From Fistulifera solaris (taxonomy: Eukaryota; Bacillariophyta; Bacillariophyceae; Naviculales; Stauroneidaceae), in assembly GCA_030295235.1 (NCBI GenBank), contig AP026135.1:916001-980000 (forward strand): a DNA stretch of 64,000 nt. Reading direction: 5' to 3'. A model generated the notes under the pieces. That model saw only the letters and a program-made list of their open reading frames with translations, did not search any database and was not told the origin of the DNA. Shown here piece after piece: positions 54,501 to 64,000 of the stretch. The translations under genes were made by a program, and so were the position numbers. Numbering within the stretch: position 1 is the stretch's first letter; each line of letters begins with the position of its first letter.

Positions 54501-54895
54501 AGGATAAACTGACTGTGACGATTCGCAATCACCGTTCCTCTTGATGTCCATCCGGCGTTATTGACCGTCACCGTGAAATCTCCAACGATCATGGCAATCG
54601 CCGACAGGCCCAAGCTAATGAGGAAAGACGCCCAGAGATAGAGACAAGGACGATTCGCCACACGAGCGGCTTGACGCTCCCAAATCGAGTAGTCATCCGG
54701 ATGCTTTCGAGCGAGATAACTTCCCTTTTTCGAACTTCCTTCGACCTTGGTTTCAATGTCGTATTGCGGGCCTTCTTCTTCTATAGGTGCTCCGTGGATG
54801 CTTTCCATACTGTCAACACCGACCAAGTCGCCGCTGTAATTGGTAGGAATGGTCTCTAATTGTCCAAAGTCGGCATTTTTGCTAATGCGGACCAT
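51582..54895 (-). CDS. Patched/NPC1-like RND-superfamily transporter, copy A
   Basis: 1080 residues; exons 52120-54895 and 51582-52047. After about 80 hydrophilic residues a TM (LYLWASFLISLGLSAIAMIV) leads to a large loop with a Cys motif NGLCFGCGESGCLPP. Next comes a five-helix sterol-sensing-like block (ALATASAVITTIAMFIHTQS, FLNFIGIFVVFALGCDDVFV, DSALAMFLTSLTTAIAFFGT, VAPILCFAVFCGLLIS). The second half repeats the plan: TM, loop with YVVWGIKPADTGNHNDP, then TMs ending in ISCDFVIHFSHAYSALPGE. GCDDVFV and SCDFVIHFSHAY match the RND charged positions. Patched/NPC1 proteins move sterols or lipids; substrate here unknown. One A is missing at 52882-52885 (plus-strand T4); the paralogue shows the intact frame. 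With that base the total is divisible by three. Confidence 0.85.
52048..52119 (-). other. Intron (72 bp) of transporter copy A
   Basis: GTAAGTTCT donor at 52119, TTATCTCATACAG acceptor at 52048. Same position and phase as in copy B (after GWT-L/M-G). Confidence 0.88.
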
Positions 54896-55728
54896 CTTTC
54901 ACGTAGATACTACACAAGAGAGATGACGGAAACGGCGATCTTTCAGTATTTCCAGTAAAAGAAGAAGCCGTTTTCAACCTTCTTTCTTCTTTCAACAAGC
55001 GATGGTTTATTTTTGTCATGTGCCAGTTGCGTGTTGGTTGGTTTGAGAGAGACACGAGGAAAAAAGGCCCAGTAGAACAAGTACGAATGAAACCTCGCAC
55101 ACTACTTGGTCTGTATCTGATGAGAAATATTTAGTAGCATATACTACATTGTTGTCCACAATGATATTTTTTCCTTAATAATAATAAAAGTCTCTATAGT
55201 ATAAAAAGAAAAGGTGATGCTACTTCTTTATAGTTGCAATTTCAATTTATTTAGTCAAGAAATTAGTCGAGACACGAGGTCGAAAAAATCAACGAAAACC
55301 TCGCGCACCTCAAGCTCAACGGCTATAAAACTGTAGAACCCAACACGCACGACTGTTCATTTCAAACCGACGCCGCCGTTTTCTAAGTGATGTGTCGCAC
55401 CAGGACCGTACTCCGGAAGTCAGGATTTTTCCTTTGTTCTTCTTTATTTTCACATTACTTTGTAATGTTTCAATCTGGCACTGTGCTTGCTGAGTGCTGA
55501 GCAAGCTCTCAAGTGATGATTCTGACAAATACAATACCCTGAAGTTCGGCCCTCTGGCCATTGGCCATGCGGAAAGATTTCTCCGATTGCGGTCTCTAAC
55601 ATTGTCAAATCTTCAAGTTCGCAGTTCTTTTTAAATATTCACAACAGTCACATGAGGTATTCGTACTCGTTGTTTTATGTTATCTACAAAAGTAAATCGG
55701 CAAACATGATAGGATGCGGTGCAAGTGA
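54896..55728. other. Intergenic between the two tandem transporters
   Basis: 833 bp, AT-rich, no gene supported. Confidence 0.45.
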
Positions 55729-58700
55729 TCATTTCGACTCAACAATCGAAAGATGAGAAGACTCCTCGTCAGATGGAGCGGAATTCGATGCTTCTTCTGA
55801 CCCCTTCACCATTGACCACAAGGACTTGACGAAAGACGCCGGTTTTGACGGACCAAAAATGTCGGCAATCACTAGAAAGATGAAAAAGCTGGCCACTGTA
55901 GTTTGGATAATGGTAGAGAGCAAAATGGTCGCAAACTTCACAAAGAAAATGAGTGAAGTGAAAAGCATAATAACTGCCGCAGCGACGGTGGTAAAGGCGG
56001 CAGCTAGAATAGAAGGCCCCATCTCGACCACGGCTGTCTTCGTCCGAGTGCTTCGGTCTACGTCACCAGGCAACAAGGCATAAGCGTGCGTAAAGTGTAT
56101 CACAAAGTCACACGAGATTCCGATCAAAATCGAAAAGCAAATAGCTTCAAGACTGCAAAACCATCGGAGAAAGGACCTGTGAGGAAAAATTGGAAGCATG
56201 CTATCAGTAAACCGACATTTCGACACACTTACAAGCCCATGGTCCAGCCGAGCGCCACTAAACCAGCGGTGACCGAAAAGAGCACGTACGAAATCGCGAT
56301 GGTAGAGAATAGTGTGAGCATAAAGCTGAGTGATGTGAGAAAAATCACAGAGGCAGCTATTGCAATGGCAATCCCCGCGCCCACATAGGCTGTGCTGATC
56401 ATGCTGGCGCTTGTGTCATACCACCAGTAGTCATCTGACGTGAAGTACATCTGGTTGACACCTGACGGGGCGACATGGCTTCGCTCATTTTCGAACCAAT
56501 CTTCGATCAAATGCCACTCGCTTTTCAATTCGCTGAAAGGGCTATCATATCGGACCCGGCCCCGAAAACGAAAGAACATGATCGTGACTTGACCATCAAG
56601 CGACAAGACCCAATCTTTCTGATACTCTTGGCTCCATTTCGTCATGCAAGCATCAAAATCTTTTGGAGGAACAGGTACAGCTATCGCATTATTGCAGTAT
56701 TTCATGTACACTTGATCTTTCTGGTCCGCATCAACTTGCGATTGCAGCCAGCTATCGAATTGTTTCATGATGCAAGTCTCGTTTTTTATCGCGTCGGCAA
56801 AGTCCGTCTGGAAAATTCTTTCACAAAAGTCGAGCAAGTATATCTGGTTTGCTGTTTGAGACGGCTGGAACGAGCGATCAAGAACCAACTGTGTGAAAGA
56901 TGATGGGTCACTATGTTTTCCCGTATCAGCTGGTTTGACACCCCACATAACAAACACAGATGTGCCCGTTTCTTTCTGGAGCTCCTCGATTAGAAGATTC
57001 TGTCTCCATTCGTTACTTTTTTCGAATTCATTTTTCGGACGGAGCATCCGGACGTCGCTGCTAGTAGGGATCTCCATGCGAGATGCAAAGGCAGCACACA
57101 ACGCGAACACGCCCAGTATCAAAACGAGCAATCCGTAGCGATAGAAATGAATCAGCTCATGAAAGCAAGCCATCTGTCGTCGAATGAAGCTTTCTCGTCG
57201 GAAACGAGTATCATTATGCTCCTTAGCCTCTTCTTCACTCTCCTTCATTTTCTGCGTCAAAGTGGCTGCTTTGTCATAGATACAAAGCGCCGGAAACACC
57301 ATCAAGATACACATCACGTAGGTCGTTAAAATCAGTAAGCCGCAAAAAACAGCAAAGCACAAAATTGGGGCTACGGGACATACTGCTGTTCCAAAAAATG
57401 CCACCGCTGTCGTAAGACTTGTAAGAAACATAGCCAGTGCTGCATCTGGCAAAGCTCGGGCGGCCACTTCCGTCGTCTCGGCGTCGAGGCCGAGTTCAAT
57501 ACGTGCATTCTTCCATTTGTCAACCGCAACGAAAACATCATCGGCACCCAATGCAAACAGAATAAATACACCGATGAAGTTAAGGAATGGGAAGAACGTT
57601 AGGCCGAATACAAAAGTGTAGACGAAGTATGCCAAAGGAAAGCTAAGGCTGATCTGTAGCAAACCAACCACTGACAGTAACGGGGAGCGTGTATGAGTAA
57701 AGATGGCGATGGTTGTGATCACAGCACTTCCCGTTGCGAGAACCATGTCCGTAAACAATACTCTATTGATTTCGAGTTGCACAAAATGCTCGCGTTTCGT
57801 GTCATAGGCTGCCTCAATTCGCTCGGTTCCCTTATCAAACTTATGCACATTGTCGAATAAAAGTTGAATACTATCGTCGTCGATTTTCGTAGCGAAGATG
57901 GAAGACGTGTAAGTCAATGGATTCGAAGCATCAAATTTGGTATCAATCAGTGTCGGCGCAAAATGATTCGAGCAAGTGCTTGGTAAATTCAAACCATCCC
58001 TCGTAAAATCGTAGGACGTCTTTAGATCATCTACACAATCATATAGCTCGTTTTGGAAGTCGGGATTTTCGTTGTTGTAAGTCACCCAATCAGCTGCCAG
58101 CGTCTCGCAATCATTGTACAGACCATTCGGCACCGTCAGACGAGCATAAAAAATGATGGAATAAGGCGGAAGACAACCGTTGTCACCACAGCCGAAACAT
58201 AGGCCGTTGTCCTCTAGAACCGACTGTGTCTTTTTCTTCGCTGTGGCAGAGATCCAGGAATGTATCTTGACTGAGAAATACATCATGAGGTTCCGCGCCG
58301 TCTTTGACTTTCCACACCGGCCAGAGGTGACGACCTCCAAGCATACGTATTCCGTACCAACTTAAATCACAACTCTCCAGCACGCTCGAGCTTCTGGCAT
58401 TCTGAAGCTTTCTGTAAAAGTCTGAAGATTCTACTTGAGTATCCAGGTGCTCTTCCACTTTCGCTGAAAGACGACGTCGAACAGAAGATTCCCAGCCAGG
58501 TTGAATGTTATTTAATAAATCATCCCATACTTCTCCAGTCTCGTCTTGATGAAGTTTCTCGCGGTTGTGATAGGAAAGAATATATTGGGCGTGTCGTTCT
58601 GATATCATGGTTCCGCGTGAAAGCCATCCCGTTTGATCGACTGACACCGTGAATTCACCAGCGACCATCCCGATCACAGAGAGAATCATGCTCATCAATA

Positions 58701-58941
58701 ATGAAACTCCAAAGTAAAGGTACGGTCGCTCGGCTAAGTGAACCGCTCTTCGCTGTAAGAAAGAGAGCTCCTGTTGAAGTTTAAACATCATTTCGTTCAC
58801 TTCATCGTCGGGGCTCGCATCAGCTTCTTCCAGCGACCCCGACTCGCTTACGAACTCGGACGATGTCGAAGCAGTGTTCTTTCGGGGAGACACAGCTTCA
58901 CTTTCTCCTTCCATTAGTAACTTTGGCTTTATGAGTGACAT
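55729..58941 (-). CDS. Patched/NPC1-like RND-superfamily transporter, copy B
   Basis: 1043 residues; exons 56233-58941 and 55729-56152. Same architecture as copy A and clearly its paralogue: NGLCFGCGDNGCLPP, FLNFIGVFILFALGADDVFV, DAALAMFLTSLTTAVAFFGT, VMWGVKPADTGKHSDP, ISCDFVIHFTHAYALLPGD. It differs by a GADD in place of GCDD in the first charged motif and by a different N-terminus (MSLIKPKLLMEGESEAV). The frame breaks in the T5 run (plus strand) at 58231-58235: copy A reads LSEEKTQ from four A's, copy B has five, so removal of one base restores HSEEKTQSVLEDNG. Corrected length divides by three. Both copies lie on the same strand 833 bp apart, a tandem duplication. Confidence 0.86.
56153..56232 (-). 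other. Intron (80 bp) of transporter copy B
   Basis: GTAAGTGTG donor at 56232. The acceptor GATGGTTTTGCAG at 56153 is preferred over an earlier CTCACAG because it gives GWTMGFLEAICFS, matching copy A. Confidence 0.8.
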
Positions 58942-59990
58942 GATTTAGCTGGATGTTTTATGAATGAATTGACCTTGTGTTGCAAAGAAGGAAAAGGGTG
59001 CTCCAGACAAAGAAAAAATGGAACCGTTCGTCGTTTTTGATGGGAGTTTCCAGTTTTCAGTTCACCAAATTTATTTGACCGTTTACAGTACAACGACGTC
59101 ATGCGAAACGCGAAGTCCGTTCGATCGCGGTCTTGTTTTTTGACTATGATTGTGTGTGTGTTGAGTTGAATTCTGTAGAGTTGTCTTGAAGATTATTAGT
59201 CGATAGATGACAGTACTAATATACTCCTTTGGTACTCTGGACTTCCGAGGCAATGCAAAGTGAAGCAAAATTTGTTCAATGAAAGTACTGTATCAATTGA
59301 TTTTATCTTTTATCTATTTGATTTAGTACAAAATAAATAGCACGGTTCATGGTTCATGTTTTGGTTTCTCTTTTCGCTTAGCTAATTGAGTCCCCTAGTT
59401 CTTAGCTAAAAACAGCTGTTAATGTTGGTTTCATGTCGTGTCTATCCAGTATCTAGCTAGGCCTTGAGGGCAAGGTAGGTCACTAATTATGGTAGCATGT
59501 AACATCACGAACAATTAACTGGAGTAGCGCATTATTTCGTGACATCGGAATCGACATCGTCCCAATGTTGCCAATGCATTTCACATCTCAGATTCAAGGT
59601 CTCCCCTCGGCCTCAGCAAACAACAACAGCACTAAACGGATGCTGGCCTGATTATCGGCGGTCTAACATTCTTCTCGTTCTTCCGAGAACACACGTTACC
59701 TGATGCTTGATCAGTGAGATATCCCGCTTATGGATGGATGAAAAATGTTTGTTACATCACTCCAGCTACTGTCGGTCGGTATTCATCAGCGACGGTTTCC
59801 GTCGTTAGTTTCATCCGCTTAGCTTTGCTACTGATGAAATCAAAGCCTGTTTTTTACCCTTGTGTTTGTCATCAGTAGATGCCATATCTCATTTTAACCT
59901 CGCCATTGCCCGTGCTCAAGCTTGTCACGTTCAGTCTTTCCAGTAGATTGCTAGCGATGGAAAACAGGGTCTCACTTCGCTGATCGATTC
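58942..59990. other. Intergenic, about 1 kb
   Basis: No gene or clear repeat seen. Confidence 0.4.
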
Positions 59991-60530
59991 TTGTCCCCTA
60001 ATTTAGTCCATTGTGATTTCCTTCAAAGTATATTTTGTCTACGTTCAAGTACATACATGTCTGTGCAGTGCTATTTCATCATCGACACTGCAGGAAAGGG
60101 AAAAGGCCAAGACTTGAGACGAGACCGACAAAACCAAGAGAGCATCGTAAAACATTCAGATCTCGAGCTTCAAACGCTTTGCCAACAAACCAAGTGGGTA
60201 TCAAAGTTTCTAAAGTTGGGTTCCAGCAACCTAGACCGAGCACGCAGCTCTTAGGGGATGCAAAAACGACAGCCAGGACAGTACAAAGATCCAGTCCAGC
60301 AGCCCGCGGAACCAGAATGGTCCGCCTTATGCTAAACTTTCCCAAAGACTAGAACACCAGCGAGACGTTCTTCGCATCAACCATTCGGCGCCGTTCCGCC
60401 AATCTAGACGATTTGCCGTATACCACTGTTCATTTGACACTACTTTTCGCAGTCGCTACCACCATGGTTGGTTTGTTTATAATTGTTTGCAGGCAAGATG
60501 CAAGAAAAGTACACTGCCGTCAGAAACACA
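59991..60530 (+). CDS. Possible broken or spliced gene, very tentative
   Basis: Successive plus frames read like protein: GKGKGQDLRRDRQNQESIV and LELQTLCQQTKWVSKFLKLG (frame ending 60254), then CKNDSQDSTKIQSSSPRNQ and YAKLSQRLEHQRDVLRINHS (another frame, to about 60425), where a GTATAC donor and a TTTGCAG acceptor (60494) follow. No start, family or consistent splice plan could be fixed. It may be a gene with frame errors like its neighbours, or chance. Confidence 0.22.
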
Positions 60531-61351
60531 ACGCTAATCCTTCTTCCGAAATGAAATCCAGACAGCATTCCGGAAGTAACATGGTTGAGATCGAAGGGAA
60601 TCTTCGCTTCTTCCGTGTATTCCGTCTGTGCGAGCACAGTTGCCACCTTCGGCAGGCATCGAAACGTTAGGGTTACGGCGCCTCTTGTCTTCCGCGTGCG
60701 TCCAAGGACTCCACGTACGAAGATTCGAGACTCTCGAGGGTGATTTCACCAGCGGTTCTGCTTTGAGTAATTGTCATCCAATGACACCCGGCCCAGCGTA
60801 GCGTTTTCATCATTGATCTACGCAATTTCCTTTCTTTGATACGAACATACTCAAGGACTCACCGTATTCTCTTTTGTAGACAGCTTTACGTTAGTCTGGG
60901 AAGACCATGACCACAAACGAATGTTTATTAAGATAAACATTGTTGAAGCAGCTGTTGTTGCCGTTTTTCGTTTTCAGCGCGTTGCTTTGTTGCTGTTGCG
61001 TCTACTACGTATAATTTTTTTGCACCTTTATGAATGCCGATGATTATTCTTCTACATTGAATGAGTGAGGAGTCATTGTTGACTGTATTCTCCTAATAGA
61101 AGAGAAACTCCGTTGGAGTACCGTTTCGGTACAATAAAATATCTTGTCTATGCCCGTGACACGTGTTTTGGTCATCGGAAGTCGGAAGTTTGAAGAGCAA
61201 CTACTTCTGCTTGTGAAACGGTCACAAAACCTCCACTCGACATTTCCTCATTGCGAAACAACGTAAACCTCTTCTGTGTTTAAAAACGAAAGAGTTGTAA
61301 TTCAGTCGGACGAGTCTACATTCTAAATTCTTCGCTGTCTCATTCTCTAGC
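60531..61351. other. Intergenic upstream of the oxygenase
   Basis: No gene supported; no repeat recognised. Confidence 0.4.
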
Positions 61352-62428
61352 ATGCGAGTTCCGACATTGCTTTCATCGCTTCTCTTTGGAAGTGCTATGG
61401 CTCAGTTGTCGGTGGCATCGACATCTCGACGGGGCGATCTCAGTAACCCTGATAAACAAAACATCCGCCTCATCGAATCCGAGCGGATCGTTGAGTACAA
61501 TAAACGAAATTATACTTGGCCTATTCAAAACTACAGTCCCAATACTCCGGGATGGAAAGATCTCATGGAAACTCGGTTTCGTCAAGTCGAAGAGCTCGAG
61601 GGAACGGGCGAGCGCTATGAAGGTTACATTCAAACCATCCATTCCGCCTTCCTCGTACCGAATTTCACCGAACATGGATTTGGACTAGCGCGGTGCCCCG
61701 AAACACTTCTCCGAGATTTGCGTGAAGGTATTCGTGAGGGAGCCAAAAATCCTCGTTTCGAAAGTCAGGTACCTGTCATTGATGGCCCGATCCCTTGGTT
61801 CGTAGACCGTCCCGACCTGACGGATCGAGTTCTTCATGATCTGCGAAATTATGCGGAAACATGGTCGGGCGTTGAGCTGACTCCTTACCGCGCTTACGGC
61901 TTTCGCCTTTACCGAAATGAAAGTCAACTTTGGATGCATGTTGACAAGATGCAAACGCACATTATTAGTTTCATACTGCACATCGACTCTTCGGATGACG
62001 CCGAGCCCTGGCCGATTTTTATCGAAGACTTTCATGGACGAACACATGAAGTGATTCTGACTCCGGGTGATATACTATTCTACGAAAGTTCCAAATGCTT
62101 TCACGGACGCCCTCGTAAATTCAATGGATCATGGTACAGCTCGATCTTCGTTCATTACTACCCATCGGATGGTTGGTTTGATCTCAATCATGAGCTAGAG
62201 GCGCATTTTGCTGTTCCACCGCGATGGGCGGAGAGTCCCACCCATCGCACCTCCGAAAAGTTGCAAATGGTCGGAACCAGCATGATGGAGCCGAACTGCC
62301 CGGACAATTGGTGCCGTACTCAGAATTCTATAAAATGGAGTGGTCCCGGAGAAGAAGGTTATTGGATCGATCCCCAATTTCAGAAACACGAGTTCAATCC
62401 AGTCTTTGGGGATCATGATGAACTTTAG
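61352..62428 (+). CDS. ER-retained 2-oxoglutarate/Fe(II) oxygenase (prolyl-hydroxylase-like, HDEL)
   Basis: A 358-residue protein without frame breaks. MRVPTLLSSLLFGSAMAQLS is a signal peptide; the C-terminus is GDHDEL, an HDEL-type ER retention signal. The catalytic jelly-roll has MHVDKMQTHIISFILHID (HxD iron ligands, about residues 195-197), then PWPIFIEDF, a GDILFYESSKCFHGRP segment with the distal His and an Arg two residues on, in position to hold 2-oxoglutarate, then WYSSIFVHYYP. Several N-glycosylation sequons (NYT, NES, NFT, NGS) fit a lumenal protein. Possible substrates are secreted or wall proteins; the hydroxylated residue cannot be told from sequence. Confidence 0.85.
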   Translation: MRVPTLLSSLLFGSAMAQLSVASTSRRGDLSNPDKQNIRLIESERIVEYNKRNYTWPIQNYSPNTPGWKDLMETRFRQVEELEGTGERYEGYIQTIHSAFLVPNFTEHGFGLARCPETLLRDLREGIREGAKNPRFESQVPVIDGPIPWFVDRPDLTDRVLHDLRNYAETWSGVELTPYRAYGFRLYRNESQLWMHVDKMQTHIISFILHIDSSDDAEPWPIFIEDFHGRTHEVILTPGDILFYESSKCFHGRPRKFNGSWYSSIFVHYYPSDGWFDLNHELEAHFAVPPRWAESPTHRTSEKLQMVGTSMMEPNCPDNWCRTQNSIKWSGPGEEGYWIDPQFQKHEFNPVFGDHDEL

Positions 62429-63267
62429 GTAGACATAATTTATTCATAAGTGCATCATTCGTATCAATAGCCTTTAAGCAAGGACACGATTTGATGCAGA
62501 CTAGCTGGTGTCATTCGGCTGGCTTTACTAGGAAAAGTCATGGGTTTGCCTTCCGCGGCATTTTGCCTTGCTGATAATTGTCTTCTATATTCACTATGAA
62601 TCCATAGTGTAAGCGACTTTTCTCCACGACTGCAATTCAGTCATGAATCATTGTGTTTCCGATCCAGACTGCTACCGAAGCTTCGTTCGTTTTCGTTGTA
62701 AAATAAGCTTCGTTTGTCATTATCATGAAGAAAATTCCTTCCGAAGCATTTGCAGTGCACGTCACGATGCTTCATGTCGAAGAGCCCTGCGGGTCGAGGA
62801 TATCCTTTTCACTACAAAGGCCAAAGTGTTGTTCGAATTTCGCCACGACTTCATTTCAGTCATGAATCAGGATCCTTCTAAAGCTAACAGCCATCAATTT
62901 CTTCTGGCTCGTTAGATGTATTTCTCAATATTACAATGCAAATACCATCAGCATTACTTGCAATGTAGGCCTTATTTCTTTGCGACGACAATAATCCTTG
63001 TGGCTTATCGTCAATCATCGCGTTGGAATGGGGGCCGCCTTTCTCAGAAACGTCGCGAAAAATGGATCTCCTTCGATAGAGTCCACTAAAGAGTACTGAG
63101 GGCGCGCAGATCGAGCACCTTGAAAACGTTTTTGACCACAAACCACAACCGCAATGGATAATAAAGCAATCACGCAGCGGTTGATTTCGTTTTGAAAAGA
63201 GTGATTTCTTGAAGAAAACATTCATCTGCGTGGAAAGACGATAGGAACGGTCCACCAGAAGCAAACT
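62429..63267. repeat. Intergenic with two copies of the CCACGACTG dispersed repeat
   Basis: Core copies at 62624-62650 (CCACGACTGCAATTCAGTC) and 62843-62869 (CCACGACTTCATTTCAGTC), 219 bp apart, close to the 217-bp period at 1171-1783, so this may be an old, diverged dimer of the same unit. No gene supported. Confidence 0.65.
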
Positions 63268-64000
63268 ATGCAGCAGCAAAGTCTGGAGAAAGAGAGAGAA
63301 CTTCGACCGACCGAAGTCTCTCCCGTTCGGTCGGATCCCCTCATCGATTCTCTGATACAATTGGAAAGTGCTCTTCAGGTTGAAATGACACGGAGATCGG
63401 TAGAAGCTCTTTCTCTTAAATCTGTCGTTACTCTTGTGAAAAACAGTCTACCAGACAAGGGAGTGAGTGAGCAGATGTTGCACCGGTTTTTTTGTATTGC
63501 GTGCCCGCGTCTTTACCAAGTAGCGAAAGATACTCGGGGAGAATGGCAAGTGAACTCTGTCAAATGCGATGCAACTCGCGTCACAGTTCTGTTAGATCTT
63601 GCCAAGAAGCTTTCGGATACCGTAGATCCTGATCCTGTCATCCTCCAAGCACTGAGCGAAACGCAAGCATCGACGGTCGCAATGCCGCTTCCATTAAATA
63701 CAATTCGCAAAAAAAACACTTTTGGATTTGTTGCATCCTTCCCATATGCGAGTCGAAGGATCAACCGTCGAGGAGAGAGTCCGGGCAAGGGCTATGCTGA
63801 AAGAGGCGCAGAATCAACAATACAAGAGTGAAGAAAAGGGCAACGAAACGAAGGAAAAGGAAAAATGGTGTGTTCGGATTTCGGATGTTCTTCAAACATA
63901 TGCGAGTACCACGGTTCGTCGCCAAGCGAAATTTCATCCCACAGAGAAGTGCTGTATGACTTTGATGGACGCCGTAGCTCGTGTACAAGTCCAGGTGTCG
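63268..64000 (+). CDS. Unknown protein, possible CDT1-like winged-helix; 3' end outside window (frame break)
   Basis: At least 243 residues. ATG at 63268 (MQQQSLEKERELRPTEV). The segment from DPLIDSLIQLESALQ to LLDLAKKLSDTV, with SLKSVVTLVKNSLPDKGVSE and LHRFFCIACPRLYQVAKD, recalls the layout of the CDT1 winged-helix domain (replication licensing); this is a weak hint. An A8 run at 63709-63716 carries one base too many: with seven A's the frame runs on as RKKTLLDLLHPSHMRVEG, then a basic helical stretch and CVRISDVLQTYASTTVRRQA, open to the window end. Confidence 0.5.

Overview
The window is nuclear DNA of a eukaryotic alga, most likely a pennate diatom of the Phaeodactylum tricornutum type. 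The evidence is: short GT-AG introns of about 70-130 bp; several proteins that begin with a signal peptide followed by an A/S-x-x-F site like the diatom ASAFAP plastid-import motif (467-968, 8946, 15315, 46623, 48577, 39084); a diatom-style membrane LRR protein; Ser/Pro-repeat surface proteins; and a short LTR retrotransposon. Species identity is inference.

Layout. 1-3220: end of a DDX47/Rrp3 helicase, a small plastid-type protein, a 217-bp tandem repeat and a lipoyl-domain protein. 3427-13579: uncertain spliced gene, WW-domain protein, tRNA 2-thiouridylase MTU1, a plastid-directed carrier-family fusion, and a single-pass membrane protein with an acidic tail. 13580-21700: retroelement relic, CCB4-like cytochrome b6f haem-attachment factor, Ser/Pro-rich membrane protein, a complete small LTR retrotransposon (TSD TACGC) and a degenerate minisatellite. 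21719-32677: NOPCHAP1-like chaperone, eIF2B delta, SIN3 corepressor, a secreted/plastid protein, a SET-domain protein, and the complex III hinge protein. 33425-49153: long coiled-coil protein, HCF107/Mbb1-like HAT/TPR protein, LRR protein, multi-pass membrane protein, M3 oligopeptidase and two plastid-type unknowns. 50870-58941: an acidic nuclear protein and two tandem Patched/NPC1-like transporters. 58942-64000: gene-poor DNA, an ER-retained (HDEL) 2-oxoglutarate oxygenase, dispersed repeats and the start of a gene cut by the window edge.

Gene content is mostly housekeeping: ribosome biogenesis (DDX47, NOPCHAP1-like), translation (eIF2B delta, MTU1), respiration (hinge protein, lipoyl protein) and plastid biogenesis (CCB4-like, HCF107-like, carrier fusion). 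There is no operon-like logic; several genes are divergent pairs sharing 35-900 bp.

A dominant technical feature is that about 15 single-base (or one dinucleotide) frame breaks interrupt otherwise well conserved proteins, mostly in homopolymers. Correcting each by the expected base gives a total length divisible by three in every case, and two breaks are confirmed by comparison of the tandem paralogues. I treat these as probable sequence/assembly errors and annotate whole genes across them. No CRISPR array, rRNA or convincing tRNA gene was seen.
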